NCBI RefSeq assembly: GCF_040049295.1
Contig: NZ_JBDZDQ010000001.1
Coordinates: 992,001 to 1,056,000, forward strand
Direction: 5' to 3'
DNA: 64,000 bases
Source of the DNA: Sphingomonas sp. KR3-1
Lineage (GTDB): Bacteria; Pseudomonadota; Alphaproteobacteria; Sphingomonadales; Sphingomonadaceae
Shown: positions 1-8,665 of the stretch, piece after piece
Layout: each line of letters starts with the position of its first letter
How positions within the stretch are numbered: position 1 is the stretch's first letter
Notes under the pieces: model-generated
What the model was told of the DNA's origin: nothing
Seen by the model: the letters and a program-made list of their open reading frames with translations, nothing else
The model's database searches: none
Position numbers and translations under genes: made by a program

Positions 1-106
1 AAATCGCTTCTCGTCCGTTTGGTGTCGAAAGCCTCTCGTCACTTTTGTAATTTTCTTACACGACGAGTCTTGAGGCTTTAACCACACAGGCGTAGTCGGT
101 TCTGCC

Positions 107-3100
107 ATGAAAAACATGATGACGTCGCTGACGCAGGCGTTCGAGGCGCGGTTGCTCGAAGGAGCGCTGCCAGGAGAGTTGCAGGACTTCGGGGAGGCCG
201 AGCGGGCCGAGGCGGCGAATTTCGTCGCCGAGGCCGCCGCAGTCCGTCCGCCGGACACGGCGAAGGTCGCGCTGGAGACCTTCCAGGGCGAGGAGAGCCG
301 CCGGATGCGGCTCGCGGTCGTCAACGACGACATGCCCTTCCTCGTCGATTCGATCTCGGGCGCGATCGCTGCCTATGACATCGCCGTCCACCGCATCATC
401 CACCCCGTGATCGCCGTCGAGCGCGACAAGGCGGGCAAGCTCGAATCGATCGGCGCCGGCAAGCGCGAATCGATGATCTATATCGAGATGGAGCGCGCCG
501 ACGCGCGCACGCGCCGCAGCCTGTGCATCGAGCTGGAGCGCACGCTCGCCCAGGTGCGTGACGGCGTGCACGACTGGCGCGCGCTGCAGAGCGCGATGGG
601 ATCGGATGCCGCCACGATCGGCGCGCGCGAAGGCGCCAAGCTGCTGCGCTGGTTCCAGGAAGGCGCGATGACGCTGCTCGGCCACGAGACCTGGCGCACC
701 GACGGCAGCGTGTCCGACCAGCTCGGCCTCGCCAAGCACGAGCTCGACACGCCGATCCTCGCCGAGGCGTCGCGCAAGGCCGCGGTCGCCTATTTCAAGC
801 AGGGTGGCGAGGCGCCGCTGCTGCTCAAGTCCAACTCGATCTCGCCGGTGCACCGCCGCGTGCCGCTCGACATCGTCGTGGTGCCGATCCTCACCGGCAG
901 CGAAGTCACCGGCCTGTCGATCCATGCGGGCCTGTGGACCAGCGCCTCGCTGTTCGCCAATCCGGAGGACGTGCCCGTGCTGCGCGCGCGGCTGGAAGGG
1001 CTCGAGCGCAAGTTCGGCTTCGATCCCAAGGGGCATACCGGCAAGGCGATGGCGCATGCACTGACCGCGCTGCCGCACGACCTGACCACCGCCTTCGATG
1101 CCGATTCGCTCGAGCATCTCGTGCTCACCTCGATGTCGGTCGCCGATCGGCCGCGCTCGAAGCTCGTGCTGGTCAAGAGCCTGCTCGGCCGGCACTTGTT
1201 CGCGTTCGTCTGGCTGCCGCGCGACGAAGTCGCCACCACCCGGCGCGAGGCGATCGGCCAGATGCTCGCCGATGCCGCCAACGCCAAGATCATCAACTGG
1301 ACGATCGCGCTCGAGGACGGCGAAGTCGCGATGCTGCGCTACACGCTCGACCTGCGTGCCGGCGGGACGATGCCCGATGCCGATGCGCTCGATCACCAGC
1401 TCGAGCGGATGATGCGCGGCTGGGTGCCCGCGGTCGAAGCCGCGCTGCTCGAGGATGCCGGCCCCACCGGCGCCACGCGCCTGGCGCTGCGCTATGCCCA
1501 GGCCTTTCCGCCCGCCTATCGCACCACCTTCACCCCCGAAGAGGCGGCGCGCGACATCCTGCACCTCGCCCGGCTCGAGGGCCCCGGCGATCGCTCGGTG
1601 CGGATCACGCCGGTGGAGGGCAAGGCCGGCGAATATCGGGTGAAGCTCTACGCCCAGGGCGCCGCGCTGGCGCTGTCGGACGCGGTGCCGGCATTCGAGA
1701 ATTTCGGCTTCCGCGTGATCGAGGAAGTGCCGACCGAGCTGACCGGCGGCGCCTTCGTCCACGATTTCGCCGTCTCGGCCGCGGGGCTGAAGGGCGATGC
1801 CGTGGTGATCGAGGAAGCGCTCGCCGCCGTCCTCGAGGGCAATGCCGAGAATGACAGCTTCAACCGGCTGATCGTCGAGAGCGGCATGAAGCCCGCCTCC
1901 GTCGTCCTGTTCCGCGCCTGGTTCCGCTACCTGCGCCAGACCGGCATGAACTTCGGCATGGCGACGGTGGTCGACGCGCTGCGCCGCGCGCCCGGCGTCG
2001 CCAATGCGCTGATCGAGCGCTTCGACGCCGCGCACAATCCGGAGCGCGCCGGCGACGACAAGGCGATCGAGGCGGCCGCCGCCGCGATCGAGACCGGTCT
2101 CGCCCAGGTCCAGGCGATCGACGACGACCGCATCCTGCGCACGATCCGCGGCGTCGTCCTCGCGACGCTGCGCACGAATGCCTATGCCCCCGCCGCCCGG
2201 GAAGCGCTGGCGTTCAAGATGGATTCGGCCAAGGTGCCGGGCCTCCCCGCCCCGCTCCCCTGGCGCGAGATCTGGGTCTACAGCCCGCGCGTCGAGGGCA
2301 TCCACCTGCGCGCCGGCCCGGTCGCCCGCGGCGGCCTGCGCTGGTCCGACCGCCGCGACGACTTCCGCACCGAGATCCTCGGCCTGATGAAGGCGCAGCG
2401 CGTCAAGAACGCGGTGATCGTGCCGACCGGCGCCAAGGGCGGCTTCTATCCCAAGCAGCTCCCCTCGCCCGCCACGGACCGCGACGCCTGGTTCGCCGAG
2501 GGCACCGAGAGCTACCGGATCTTCATCCGCACCTTGCTGTCGATCACCGACAACATCGTCGCCGGCGAGGTGGTGCATCCCGACGGCGTGCGCATCCTCG
2601 ACGGCGAGGACCCCTATTTCGTCGTCGCCGCCGACAAGGGCACCGCGACCTTCTCCGACGTCGCCAATGCGATCGCGATCGAGCGCAACTTCTGGCTGGG
2701 CGACGCCTTCGCTTCCGGTGGCAGCCACGGCTACGACCACAAGGCGATGGGCATCACCGCCAAGGGCGCCTGGGTCTCGGTCCGCCGCCACTTCCTCGAG
2801 ATGGGCACGGACATCCAGTCCGAGCCCGTCACCGTGGCGGGCTGCGGCGACATGTCGGGCGACGTGTTCGGCAACGGCATGCTGCTGTCGAAGTCGATCA
2901 AGCTGGTCGCCGCGTTCGACCACCGCCACATCTTCCTCGATCCCGATCCCGATCCCGCGGCGAGCTGGAAGGAGCGCGACCGCATGTTCGCGCTGCCGCG
3001 CTCGAGCTGGGCGGACTATGATCCCGCGCTGATCTCGAAGGGCGGCGGCGTCTTCCCGCGCACCGAGAAATCGATCCCGCTTTCGCCCGAAGTGCAGAAG

Positions 3101-4705
3101 CTGCTCGGCCTCGATGCGAAGGAGATCGACCCGGTCTCGCTGATCTCGGCGATCCTCAAGGCGCAGGTCGGGCTGCTCTGGTTCGGCGGCATCGGCACCT
3201 ATATCAAGGCCGCGAGCGAGAGCCACGGCGATGTCGGCGATCCCGCCAACGACCGGCTGCGCGTCAACGCCGAGCAGCTGCGCTGCAAGGCCGTCGGCGA
3301 AGGCGCGAACCTGGGCGTGACGCAAGCCGCGCGCATCGCCTTCGCGGCGCAGGGCGGCCGGATCAACACCGACTTCATCGACAATTCGGCCGGCGTCGAT
3401 TGCTCGGACAATGAGGTCAACATCAAGATCGCGCTCAACCGCGAGATGATCGAGGGCCGGCTGGCGTTCGAGGACCGCAACGAGCTGCTCGTCTCGATGA
3501 CCGACGACGTCGCGCACCTGGTGCTCGAGGACAACCGCCTGCAGACGCTTGCGCTCTCCTTCATGGAGAATGACGGCTATGTCGCGCTGCCCAGCTATGT
3601 CCGCGTGATCGAGATCCTCGAAGGCTCGGGCCGCCTGGACCGCGCCGTGGAGGGCCTCGGCTCGAACGAGGACCTGCTCCGCCGTGCGCAGGACAAGGAC
3701 GGGCTCACCCGCCCGGAGCTCGCCGTGCTGCTCGCCTCGACCAAGCTCGCGCTGCAGGATGCGATCGAGCATGCCAGCCTGGGCCATGATCCGGCGCTGG
3801 AGGCCGATCTCAAGCAGGCCTTCCCGCCGGCGATGCAGAAGAAGTTCGCCAAGGCGATCGAGGAGCATCGCCTGCGCGGCGAGATCGTCGCGACCAAGCT
3901 CGCCAACCGCGTGATCAACCGGCTGGGCGTGCTCCACCCCTTCGAGCTGGCCGAGGAGGAAGGCGCGGCGATGGCCGACATCGCGGCGATGTTCGTCGTC
4001 GCCGAGCGCCTGTTCTGCCTGCCGGCGCTGTGGGAAGCGGTCGAGACCGCCGAGATCTCCGAGGGCGCGCGCATCGCGCTGCTGGATGAGATGGCGGTCG
4101 CGGTGCGCGGCCAGGTCGCCGATCTGCTGCGTGTCTGCGCCCCCGGCGCCAGCCCGGCCGAAGTCATCGCCCGGCTCAAGCCCGGCATCGACGCGCTCGA
4201 CAAGGCCGCCAAGGGCTTGCTGCTCGACGAGGTCAAGGCCCAGTCGAACCGCATCACCGCGCAGCTCGAAGCGGCCGGCGCGCCGGGCGAGCTGGTCGCC
4301 AAGGTGGTCAAGCTGTTCGAGCTCGACGGCGCGGTCGGCCTCGCCGACCTCAGCGTCCGCATGGGCCTGGAAGTGACGCCGCTCACCCGCGCCTTCACCT
4401 CGCTCGGCCAGGCGCTCGGGCTCGACTGGGCACAGTCGACCGCCGCGCGCATCACTACCGGCGATGTGTGGGAACGCCTGCTGATCGCCGGGCTCGCCCG
4501 CGACTTCCAGCAGATCCGCCTCGAGTTCCTCAGCCGTGGGCAGAAGGAAGAGCCGCAGGCCGCGGTTGATGCCTGGCTCAAGGCCAATGCCGGCCGGGTC
4601 GACCAGTTTGCCGGGCTGGTGCGTCGCGCCCGCCAGTCGGCGGTGCCCAATGCCGCGATGCTGGCGCAGATTGCCGGCCAGGCGCGCGTACTGCTCGGCC
4701 GCTAG
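107..4705 (+). CDS. NAD-specific glutamate dehydrogenase, large (GDH180-like) type
   Basis: A 1532-residue protein that should deaminate L-glutamate to 2-oxoglutarate with NAD+, feeding carbon and ammonia into central metabolism in the cytoplasm. The length fits the 1500-1650 of the large bacterial NAD-GDH family. The N-terminal half, about residues 1-700, corresponds to the ACT-like regulatory part. The catalytic core starts near residue 740 with GGLRWSDRRDDFRTE and a lysine-containing PTGAKGGF segment, followed by SGGSHGYDHKAMGITAKGAW and the dinucleotide-binding stretch VAGCGDMSGDVFGNG near 908. It stands alone with a strong hairpin just after the stop. The large open frame on the opposite strand is a high-GC shadow. 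Confidence 0.96.
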   Translation: MKNMMTSLTQAFEARLLEGALPGELQDFGEAERAEAANFVAEAAAVRPPDTAKVALETFQGEESRRMRLAVVNDDMPFLVDSISGAIAAYDIAVHRIIHPVIAVERDKAGKLESIGAGKRESMIYIEMERADARTRRSLCIELERTLAQVRDGVHDWRALQSAMGSDAATIGAREGAKLLRWFQEGAMTLLGHETWRTDGSVSDQLGLAKHELDTPILAEASRKAAVAYFKQGGEAPLLLKSNSISPVHRRVPLDIVVVPILTGSEVTGLSIHAGLWTSASLFANPEDVPVLRARLEGLERKFGFDPKGHTGKAMAHALTALPHDLTTAFDADSLEHLVLTSMSVADRPRSKLVLVKSLLGRHLFAFVWLPRDEVATTRREAIGQMLADAANAKIINWTIALEDGEVAMLRYTLDLRAGGTMPDADALDHQLERMMRGWVPAVEAALLEDAGPTGATRLALRYAQAFPPAYRTTFTPEEAARDILHLARLEGPGDRSVRITPVEGKAGEYRVKLYAQGAALALSDAVPAFENFGFRVIEEVPTELTGGAFVHDFAVSAAGLKGDAVVIEEALAAVLEGNAENDSFNRLIVESGMKPASVVLFRAWFRYLRQTGMNFGMATVVDALRRAPGVANALIERFDAAHNPERAGDDKAIEAAAAAIETGLAQVQAIDDDRILRTIRGVVLATLRTNAYAPAAREALAFKMDSAKVPGLPAPLPWREIWVYSPRVEGIHLRAGPVARGGLRWSDRRDDFRTEILGLMKAQRVKNAVIVPTGAKGGFYPKQLPSPATDRDAWFAEGTESYRIFIRTLLSITDNIVAGEVVHPDGVRILDGEDPYFVVAADKGTATFSDVANAIAIERNFWLGDAFASGGSHGYDHKAMGITAKGAWVSVRRHFLEMGTDIQSEPVTVAGCGDMSGDVFGNGMLLSKSIKLVAAFDHRHIFLDPDPDPAASWKERDRMFALPRSSWADYDPALISKGGGVFPRTEKSIPLSPEVQKLLGLDAKEIDPVSLISAILKAQVGLLWFGGIGTYIKAASESHGDVGDPANDRLRVNAEQLRCKAVGEGANLGVTQAARIAFAAQGGRINTDFIDNSAGVDCSDNEVNIKIALNREMIEGRLAFEDRNELLVSMTDDVAHLVLEDNRLQTLALSFMENDGYVALPSYVRVIEILEGSGRLDRAVEGLGSNEDLLRRAQDKDGLTRPELAVLLASTKLALQDAIEHASLGHDPALEADLKQAFPPAMQKKFAKAIEEHRLRGEIVATKLANRVINRLGVLHPFELAEEEGAAMADIAAMFVVAERLFCLPALWEAVETAEISEGARIALLDEMAVAVRGQVADLLRVCAPGASPAEVIARLKPGIDALDKAAKGLLLDEVKAQSNRITAQLEAAGAPGELVAKVVKLFELDGAVGLADLSVRMGLEVTPLTRAFTSLGQALGLDWAQSTAARITTGDVWERLLIAGLARDFQQIRLEFLSRGQKEEPQAAVDAWLKANAGRVDQFAGLVRRARQSAVPNAAMLAQIAGQARVLLGR

Positions 4706-4714
4706 AGGATCATT

Positions 4715-4738
4715 CCGGCCGGTCTGCGGACCGGCCGG
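4715..4738. terminator. Perfect hairpin between the GDH gene and a convergent small ORF
   Basis: A 10-bp perfect stem (CCGGCCGGTC / GACCGGCCGG) with loop TGCG lies 9 bases after the dehydrogenase stop and 11 bases from the stop of the convergent small ORF. There is no T-run on either side, so bidirectional termination is inferred from position only. Confidence 0.55.
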
Positions 4739-4749
4739 AGGTCAATGGT

Positions 4750-4869
4750 TCAGGCTTCCGGATCGGGACGGCGCACCGGCTGGGCACGCAGAATCAGATA
4801 CATGCCGCCCAGGCAGGCGATCACGCCCAGTCCACACACCACCGCCAGATCGATATAAAGTCCCGACAT
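4750..4869 (-). CDS. Small single-span membrane protein, 39 aa, function unknown
   Basis: A 39-residue ORF with a strong Shine-Dalgarno (GGGGAGG, about 6 bases before ATG at 4869). Residues 5-28 (IDLAVVCGLGVIACLGGMYL) form one hydrophobic helix, followed by a basic and proline-rich tail RAQPVRRPDPEA. It is divergent from the Fur-box-preceded PepSY operon, so the 246-base gap may serve both directions. The size and topology resemble small accessory subunits of membrane complexes, but no family is recognised. Longer forms in the same frame starting upstream look artefactual because they begin before the good ribosome-binding site. Confidence 0.6.
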   Translation of the reverse strand: MSGLYIDLAVVCGLGVIACLGGMYLILRAQPVRRPDPEA

Positions 4870-5053
4870 CCAAATCCTCCCCAAGCTTCTTATGGGAAGG
4901 AAGCTGCGTAATTTCTTGAAGCTCGGCAAGAAACATTCGTCGCTGCATTGCAATGCAACTTTGCTGCACTTGCGAGGAAGCGTGCCGCTTCGGGGCAGTA
5001 TTTGCAGAGCAAAACCCCACGCAAAATCAATCGCCCGGCGCATCCCAAGAGGT

Positions 5054-5079
5054 TTGCAATTGCGAATCGTTCGCGTTAT
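5054..5079. promoter_or_regulatory. Putative Fur box upstream of the PepSY operon
   Basis: The site contains TGCGAATCGTTCGCG preceded by TTGCAAT. It shares TGCGA-N4-TTCGC with the Fur-like sites before the siderophore receptor at 12604-12651. It lies about 37 bases before the first gene of the PepSY/DUF2271/DUF4198/ApbE operon. The rest of the gap 4870-5115 shows no other clear element. Confidence 0.55.
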
Positions 5080-5115
5080 CCGCGCCGTAACGAATCACGG
5101 AATCGCTCACCCAAA

Positions 5116-5787
5116 ATGCACGCCCCCACCGCCCAGGCAGAGCTGGCCAAGGCAGAAGCCGCCAAGGCAAAGACCAAGCGCGCCCGCAAGAGCTTCTGGC
5201 TGAAGCAGCTCCACACCTGGCACTGGATGAGCTCGGCGATCAGCCTGGTCGGGATCCTGATCTTCGCGGTCACCGGCTTCACGCTCAACCATGCCAGCGA
5301 CATCGAGGGCGCCCCCAAGTCGGTCGACCGCGCCGCGCAGCTGCCCGCACCGCTCTTCGCCAAGGTGAAGAGCGACGATGCGCCCGACAGCAAGAAGCCG
5401 ATCCCGGCCGATGTCGCCAAATGGATCGAGGGCCAGGTCAGGATCGATGCGAGCGGCACCGCCGAATGGTCCGCCGAGGAAATCTACCTCGCCAAGCCGC
5501 GCCCGGGCGGCGACGCCTGGATCGCGATCGACCGCGCCACCGGAGCCGTCACCAGCGAGACCACCAATCGCGGCTGGATCGCCTATCTCAACGACCTCCA
5601 CAAGGGCCGCAACTCGGGCGGCTGGTGGAAGCTGTTCATCGACATCTTCGCCTTTGCCTGCCTGGTCTTCACGCTCACCGGCCTGGTGCTGCTCTGGATG
5701 CATTCCAAGCATCGCAAGAGCACTTGGCCGATCGTGATCGCCGGCCTCGTCATCCCGGCGCTGATCGCGCTGTTCCTGATCCACTAA
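5116..5787 (+). CDS. PepSY-associated transmembrane protein
   Basis: A 223-residue inner-membrane protein. It has an Ala/Lys-rich N-terminal cytoplasmic tail, a first membrane helix at about 39-57, an extracytoplasmic PepSY-like domain at about 95-150 (DAWIAIDRATGAV), and two more helices at about 173-194 and 205-222. Histidines near the membrane edges (LHTWHW at 32-37, LNH at 57-59, NDLHKGR at 159-165) are typical of PepSY-TM proteins and could hold heme; that is inference. In this family members are linked to iron reduction and to extracytosolic flavin electron transfer. ATG 5116 was chosen because it gives a normal family N-terminus; the frame is open further upstream. It heads a tight operon with the DUF2271 gene 11 bases downstream. 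Confidence 0.85.
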   Translation: MHAPTAQAELAKAEAAKAKTKRARKSFWLKQLHTWHWMSSAISLVGILIFAVTGFTLNHASDIEGAPKSVDRAAQLPAPLFAKVKSDDAPDSKKPIPADVAKWIEGQVRIDASGTAEWSAEEIYLAKPRPGGDAWIAIDRATGAVTSETTNRGWIAYLNDLHKGRNSGGWWKLFIDIFAFACLVFTLTGLVLLWMHSKHRKSTWPIVIAGLVIPALIALFLIH

Positions 5788-5798
5788 GGGGATATCCC

Positions 5799-6326
5799 AT
5801 GCACTATCGTATCGTTGGAATGACCGTGGCGGCGATCGGCGGGGCCGGCGCCTTCCCGGTGGCGGCCGGCGCGCAGACGCTCGACGTCACGCTCACCCTG
5901 CCGCGCATTACGGTGGCCGAATATCACAAGCCCTATGTCGCGGTGTGGCTCGAAAAGGCCGGATCGCCCGCGACCACGCTGACCGTGTGGTACGATGTGG
6001 GCAAGCGCAACGACGGCGGCAGGAAGTGGCTGTCGGACGTGCGCATGTGGTGGCGCGCCTCGGGCCGCACGCTGGCGCTGCCGGCCGACGGCGTCTCGGG
6101 CGCCACTCGCGCGCCGGGCACGCACAAGCTCAGCTTCGTCGGTGGCCGCGGCAAGGTGCCCGCCCTTGCAGCAGGCGCCTATACGCTGGTGGTCGAGGCC
6201 GCGCGCGAAGGCGGCGGCCGTGAAGTCGTCCGCGTGCCCTTCACGCTCGGTGCGAACGGCGCTGGCGCGGGCAAGGCTGCCGGCACCGGCGAGCTCGGCG
6301 CGGTCGCCGTCGCCGCGCACCGCTGA
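5799..6326 (+). CDS. DUF2271 periplasmic protein with flavinylation motif
   Basis: A 175-residue exported protein with a signal peptide of about 25 residues ending AAGAQ. The DUF2271 core has YVAVWLEKAG and TVWYDVGKRNDGGRKWL. Residues 97-103 read DGVSGAT, an exact match to the ApbE target motif D-G-x-(S/T)-G-A-T, which predicts FMN linked through phosphodiester to Thr103. An ApbE gene lies two genes downstream, and the PepSY membrane partner is directly upstream. The likely role is an extracytosolic electron carrier fed through the PepSY protein, perhaps for iron reduction. The motif is seen directly; the role is inferred. Confidence 0.88.
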   Translation: MHYRIVGMTVAAIGGAGAFPVAAGAQTLDVTLTLPRITVAEYHKPYVAVWLEKAGSPATTLTVWYDVGKRNDGGRKWLSDVRMWWRASGRTLALPADGVSGATRAPGTHKLSFVGGRGKVPALAAGAYTLVVEAAREGGGREVVRVPFTLGANGAGAGKAAGTGELGAVAVAAHR

Positions 6327-6338
6327 GGGAGGACGCAG

Positions 6339-7286
6339 ATGCACTTCTTCCGCCACCCCGTCGCGGCGATCGCCGCGATCGCCGCGATCACCGTGCCGCA
6401 GGTCGCCATGGCCGCGCCGCGCAGCTGGATGCTGCCCTCGGGCACCAATTTCGGTGGCGAGGCCTGGGTCACCGTCGATGCGGCGCTGTCCACCGATCTC
6501 TTCTATCCCGATCATCCCGGCCAGCCCTGGGCGCCGGTCGCCACCGCGCCGGACGGCACCACCGTCGAGGTCGAGAACCTCAACAAGGGCAAGCTGCGCC
6601 TCACCTTCGATCTGCACCTCACCCAGCAAGGCACCTACAAGCTCGCCATCGTCTCGAACGGCGTGATGGGCAGCTACCTGCTGGACGGCGAGCGCAAGAT
6701 GCTGCCGCGCGGCACCACCACCGATACGCTGGCCCAGGCTATCCCCGCCGGCGCCACCGAGGTGTGGACCGCCGAGAACAACAGCCGCATCGAGACTTTC
6801 GTCACCTCGGGCGTGCCCAGCGACACGGTGTTCAAACCGACCGGCAAGGGCATCGAGATGGTCCCCGTCTCGCACCCGACCGATCTTTCGGTGCAGGATA
6901 GCGCCACCTTCCAGTTCCTGCTCGACGGCAAGCCCGCGGCGGGCATCGCGGTCAGCGCGATCAACGGCGGCGTGCGCTACGCATCGAGCCTGCAGCAGCT
7001 CGAACTCAAGGCCGATGCCCAGGGCAAGGTCACGATCAAATGGCCGTCCGCGGGCATGTGGTGGGTCAGCGCCAGCATCGGCGCCCCGCGCGGCGAAGGT
7101 GGCCCCGGTGGTCCCGGCGGCCCTGGCGGGCCCGGTGGCCCGGGCGGTGAAGGCCGCCCTGCCGGCGCTCCTGGCGCTGGCGGTCCGGGCGGTCCCGGCG
7201 CCGGCGGCGAAGGCGGATTTCGCGGCCCGATGACCCCGCCCCAGCGTCGCGCCAGCTATGCGATGACCGTCGAGGTGCTGGGCTGA
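6339..7286 (+). CDS. DUF4198 domain protein, exported, glycine-rich tail
   Basis: A 315-residue protein with an N-terminal signal sequence (about residues 1-27, ending AMA-AP) and a DUF4198 body resembling metal-related periplasmic proteins ([22 protein letters not shown]). Residues of about 253-295 are a low-complexity Gly/Pro tract of GGPGGP repeats, probably flexible. It lies 12 bases after the DUF2271 gene and belongs to the same operon. DUF4198 proteins often sit with TonB receptors and PepSY/ApbE genes, so a role in metal handling on the periplasmic side is likely. The ligand cannot be told from sequence. Confidence 0.85.
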   Translation: MHFFRHPVAAIAAIAAITVPQVAMAAPRSWMLPSGTNFGGEAWVTVDAALSTDLFYPDHPGQPWAPVATAPDGTTVEVENLNKGKLRLTFDLHLTQQGTYKLAIVSNGVMGSYLLDGERKMLPRGTTTDTLAQAIPAGATEVWTAENNSRIETFVTSGVPSDTVFKPTGKGIEMVPVSHPTDLSVQDSATFQFLLDGKPAAGIAVSAINGGVRYASSLQQLELKADAQGKVTIKWPSAGMWWVSASIGAPRGEGGPGGPGGPGGPGGPGGEGRPAGAPGAGGPGGPGAGGEGGFRGPMTPPQRRASYAMTVEVLG

Positions 7287-7307
7287 TCTTCCGCCTTCCC
7301 TTTCTTA

Positions 7308-7388
7308 GTCATCCCCGCGAAGGCGGGGACCCGGAGCCAAGCAGGACAGCGCTCTGTTACTCTGGATCCCCGCCTTCGCGGGGATGAC
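7308..7388. repeat. Paired palindromic repeat (sphingomonad REP-like)
   Basis: Two inverted arms of 23 bases, 7308-7330 (gtcatccccgcgaaggcggg...) and 7366-7388, match at 22 of 23 positions. Each arm is itself a small hairpin (CCCCGC-GAAG-GCGGGG type). It fills most of the gap between the DUF4198 gene and apbE and may attenuate or stabilise the operon transcript. Confidence 0.85.
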
Positions 7389-7399
7389 GGATTAGGGAA

Positions 7400-8389
7400 A
7401 TGACGGTCGATCCCAGAATAGCCATCCCATCGGGGCTCTCGCCGGCCGCGTTCCATCGCCGCCAGGCGGGGGCCCCTGTCCTTTCCTGCGCCGGCGAGAC
7501 GATGGGCACCAGCTGGTCCGCACGCATCGTCGCCGCGCCCGACGGTATCGCCGCGCGCATCCAGGCCGAGCTCGACCGCGTCGTCGGCGAGATGAGCCAC
7601 TGGGCGCCGAAATCGGACCTGTCCCGCTTCAACCGCAGCGAGCCTGGCCGCTGGCAGCCGCTGCCGGTCGGCTTCGCCAACGTACTCGCCGCCGCGCTCG
7701 AGGTGGCCGAGAAGAGCGCCGGCGCCTTCGATCCGGCGATGGGCGCGCTCGTCGATCTCTGGGGCTTCGGGCCGCCGGGGCCGCGCGCCGGCATCCCCGA
7801 CGCCGCCGAGATCGCCGCCGCACGCGCCGTGTCGGGCCGCGCCCATATCGAGCAGGACGGCCGCCGCGCCCGCCGCACCGCGCCCGCTACGCTCGATTTC
7901 TCCGGCATCGCCAAGGGCCACGGCGTCGATCGCGTCGCCGAAATGCTGCGCAGCATGGAACTGCCCGATTTCCTCGTCGAAGTCGGCGGCGAGCTGCGCG
8001 GCGAGGGTATCAAGCCCGACGGCCAGCCCTGGTGGGTCGATCTCGAGCCCGTACCCGGCAGCCGCCTCGCGCCGATCCGCGCGGCGCTGCATGGCCTGTC
8101 GGTCGCGACCTCGGGCGACTATCGCCGCAGCTTCGCGCATGCCGGCCGCGGCTATGCCCACACGCTCGATCCGCGGACCGGCCGGCCGCTGGAGAACCAG
8201 GTCGCCTCGGTCAGCGTGCTGCACCCATGCTGCATGCTGGCGGATGCCTGGGCGACTGCACTGAGCGTGCTGGGGCCGGAAGCCATGGCGCTGGCCGAAC
8301 GCGAAGGGCTGGCGGCGCATATGGTCGTGCGCGCGGGCAGCGGATTCGCCGAGCATCTGTCTCCGGCGCTGCGCACGATGCTGGGCTAA
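7400..8389 (+). CDS. apbE: FAD:protein FMN transferase
   Basis: A 329-residue ApbE-family flavin transferase. It uses FAD and Mg2+ to attach FMN to a Thr of the DGx(S/T)GAT motif in extracytosolic proteins. Signature segments are GETMGTSWSARI near residue 34, FDPAMGALVDLWGFG in the middle, DFSGIAKGHGVDRVAE, EVGGELRGEG, and SVATSGDYRR with HTLDPRTGRP. The obvious substrate is the DUF2271 protein two genes upstream. Unusually, no signal peptide or lipobox precedes the catalytic domain, and the repeat at 7308-7388 leaves no room for an N-terminal extension. The enzyme may therefore act before export or be exported by another route. Confidence 0.95.
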   Translation: MTVDPRIAIPSGLSPAAFHRRQAGAPVLSCAGETMGTSWSARIVAAPDGIAARIQAELDRVVGEMSHWAPKSDLSRFNRSEPGRWQPLPVGFANVLAAALEVAEKSAGAFDPAMGALVDLWGFGPPGPRAGIPDAAEIAAARAVSGRAHIEQDGRRARRTAPATLDFSGIAKGHGVDRVAEMLRSMELPDFLVEVGGELRGEGIKPDGQPWWVDLEPVPGSRLAPIRAALHGLSVATSGDYRRSFAHAGRGYAHTLDPRTGRPLENQVASVSVLHPCCMLADAWATALSVLGPEAMALAEREGLAAHMVVRAGSGFAEHLSPALRTMLG

Positions 8390-8401
8390 CTCCCCAATAC
8401 C

Positions 8402-8497
8402 GTCATCCCGGCGAAAGCTGGGATCTCAGCCAATGCGCGGAAGGGGCCGAACGAAATTCCGGTTCGCCGGGAAGGCGGCGTTGCAATGTTGGATTTC
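8402..8497. repeat. Partial REP-like arm plus inverted copy of a dispersed 17-base module
   Basis: Bases 8402-8424 are a single arm of the gtcatcccggcgaaagc(t/c)gggat palindrome. At 8481-8497 the + strand reads ttgcaatgttggatttc. Its reverse complement gaaatccaacattgcaa differs at one base from copies at 18362 and 27616. Sequence beyond the core also matches the 27.6-kb copy. The rest of the gap 8390-8665 shows only the hairpin at 8641-8657. Confidence 0.65.
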
Positions 8498-8640
8498 CTG
8501 TGTTTGGCTGGCCCAGCCGGACTCGCATCCGACCGCTATTTGAAACCGTCAGCCTGTAGGAAATTCATCACAACAAAGCTGCGAAATTCCCCTGATCCGC
8601 GTAACAAAGCATCAAGGCGTCCCGCGGAATTCTCTCCCGT

Positions 8641-8657
8641 GTCACGACCTTCGTGAC
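8641..8657 (-). terminator. Hairpin after the PiuC-type hydroxylase gene
   Basis: A perfect 7-bp stem GTCACGA/TCGTGAC with a 3-base loop lies 8 bases after the stop of the hydroxylase gene on the - strand. It is not followed by a T-run, so factor-independent termination is uncertain. Confidence 0.4.
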
Positions 8658-8665
8658 CTTCCGGC

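Noticed and set aside
56..3937. A 1293-codon open frame opposite the glutamate dehydrogenase gene
   Set aside because: It is an antisense shadow of a high-GC gene with the third-position bias of the + strand. The composition is Arg/Asp/Gly/His/Ala repeats and no domain is seen.
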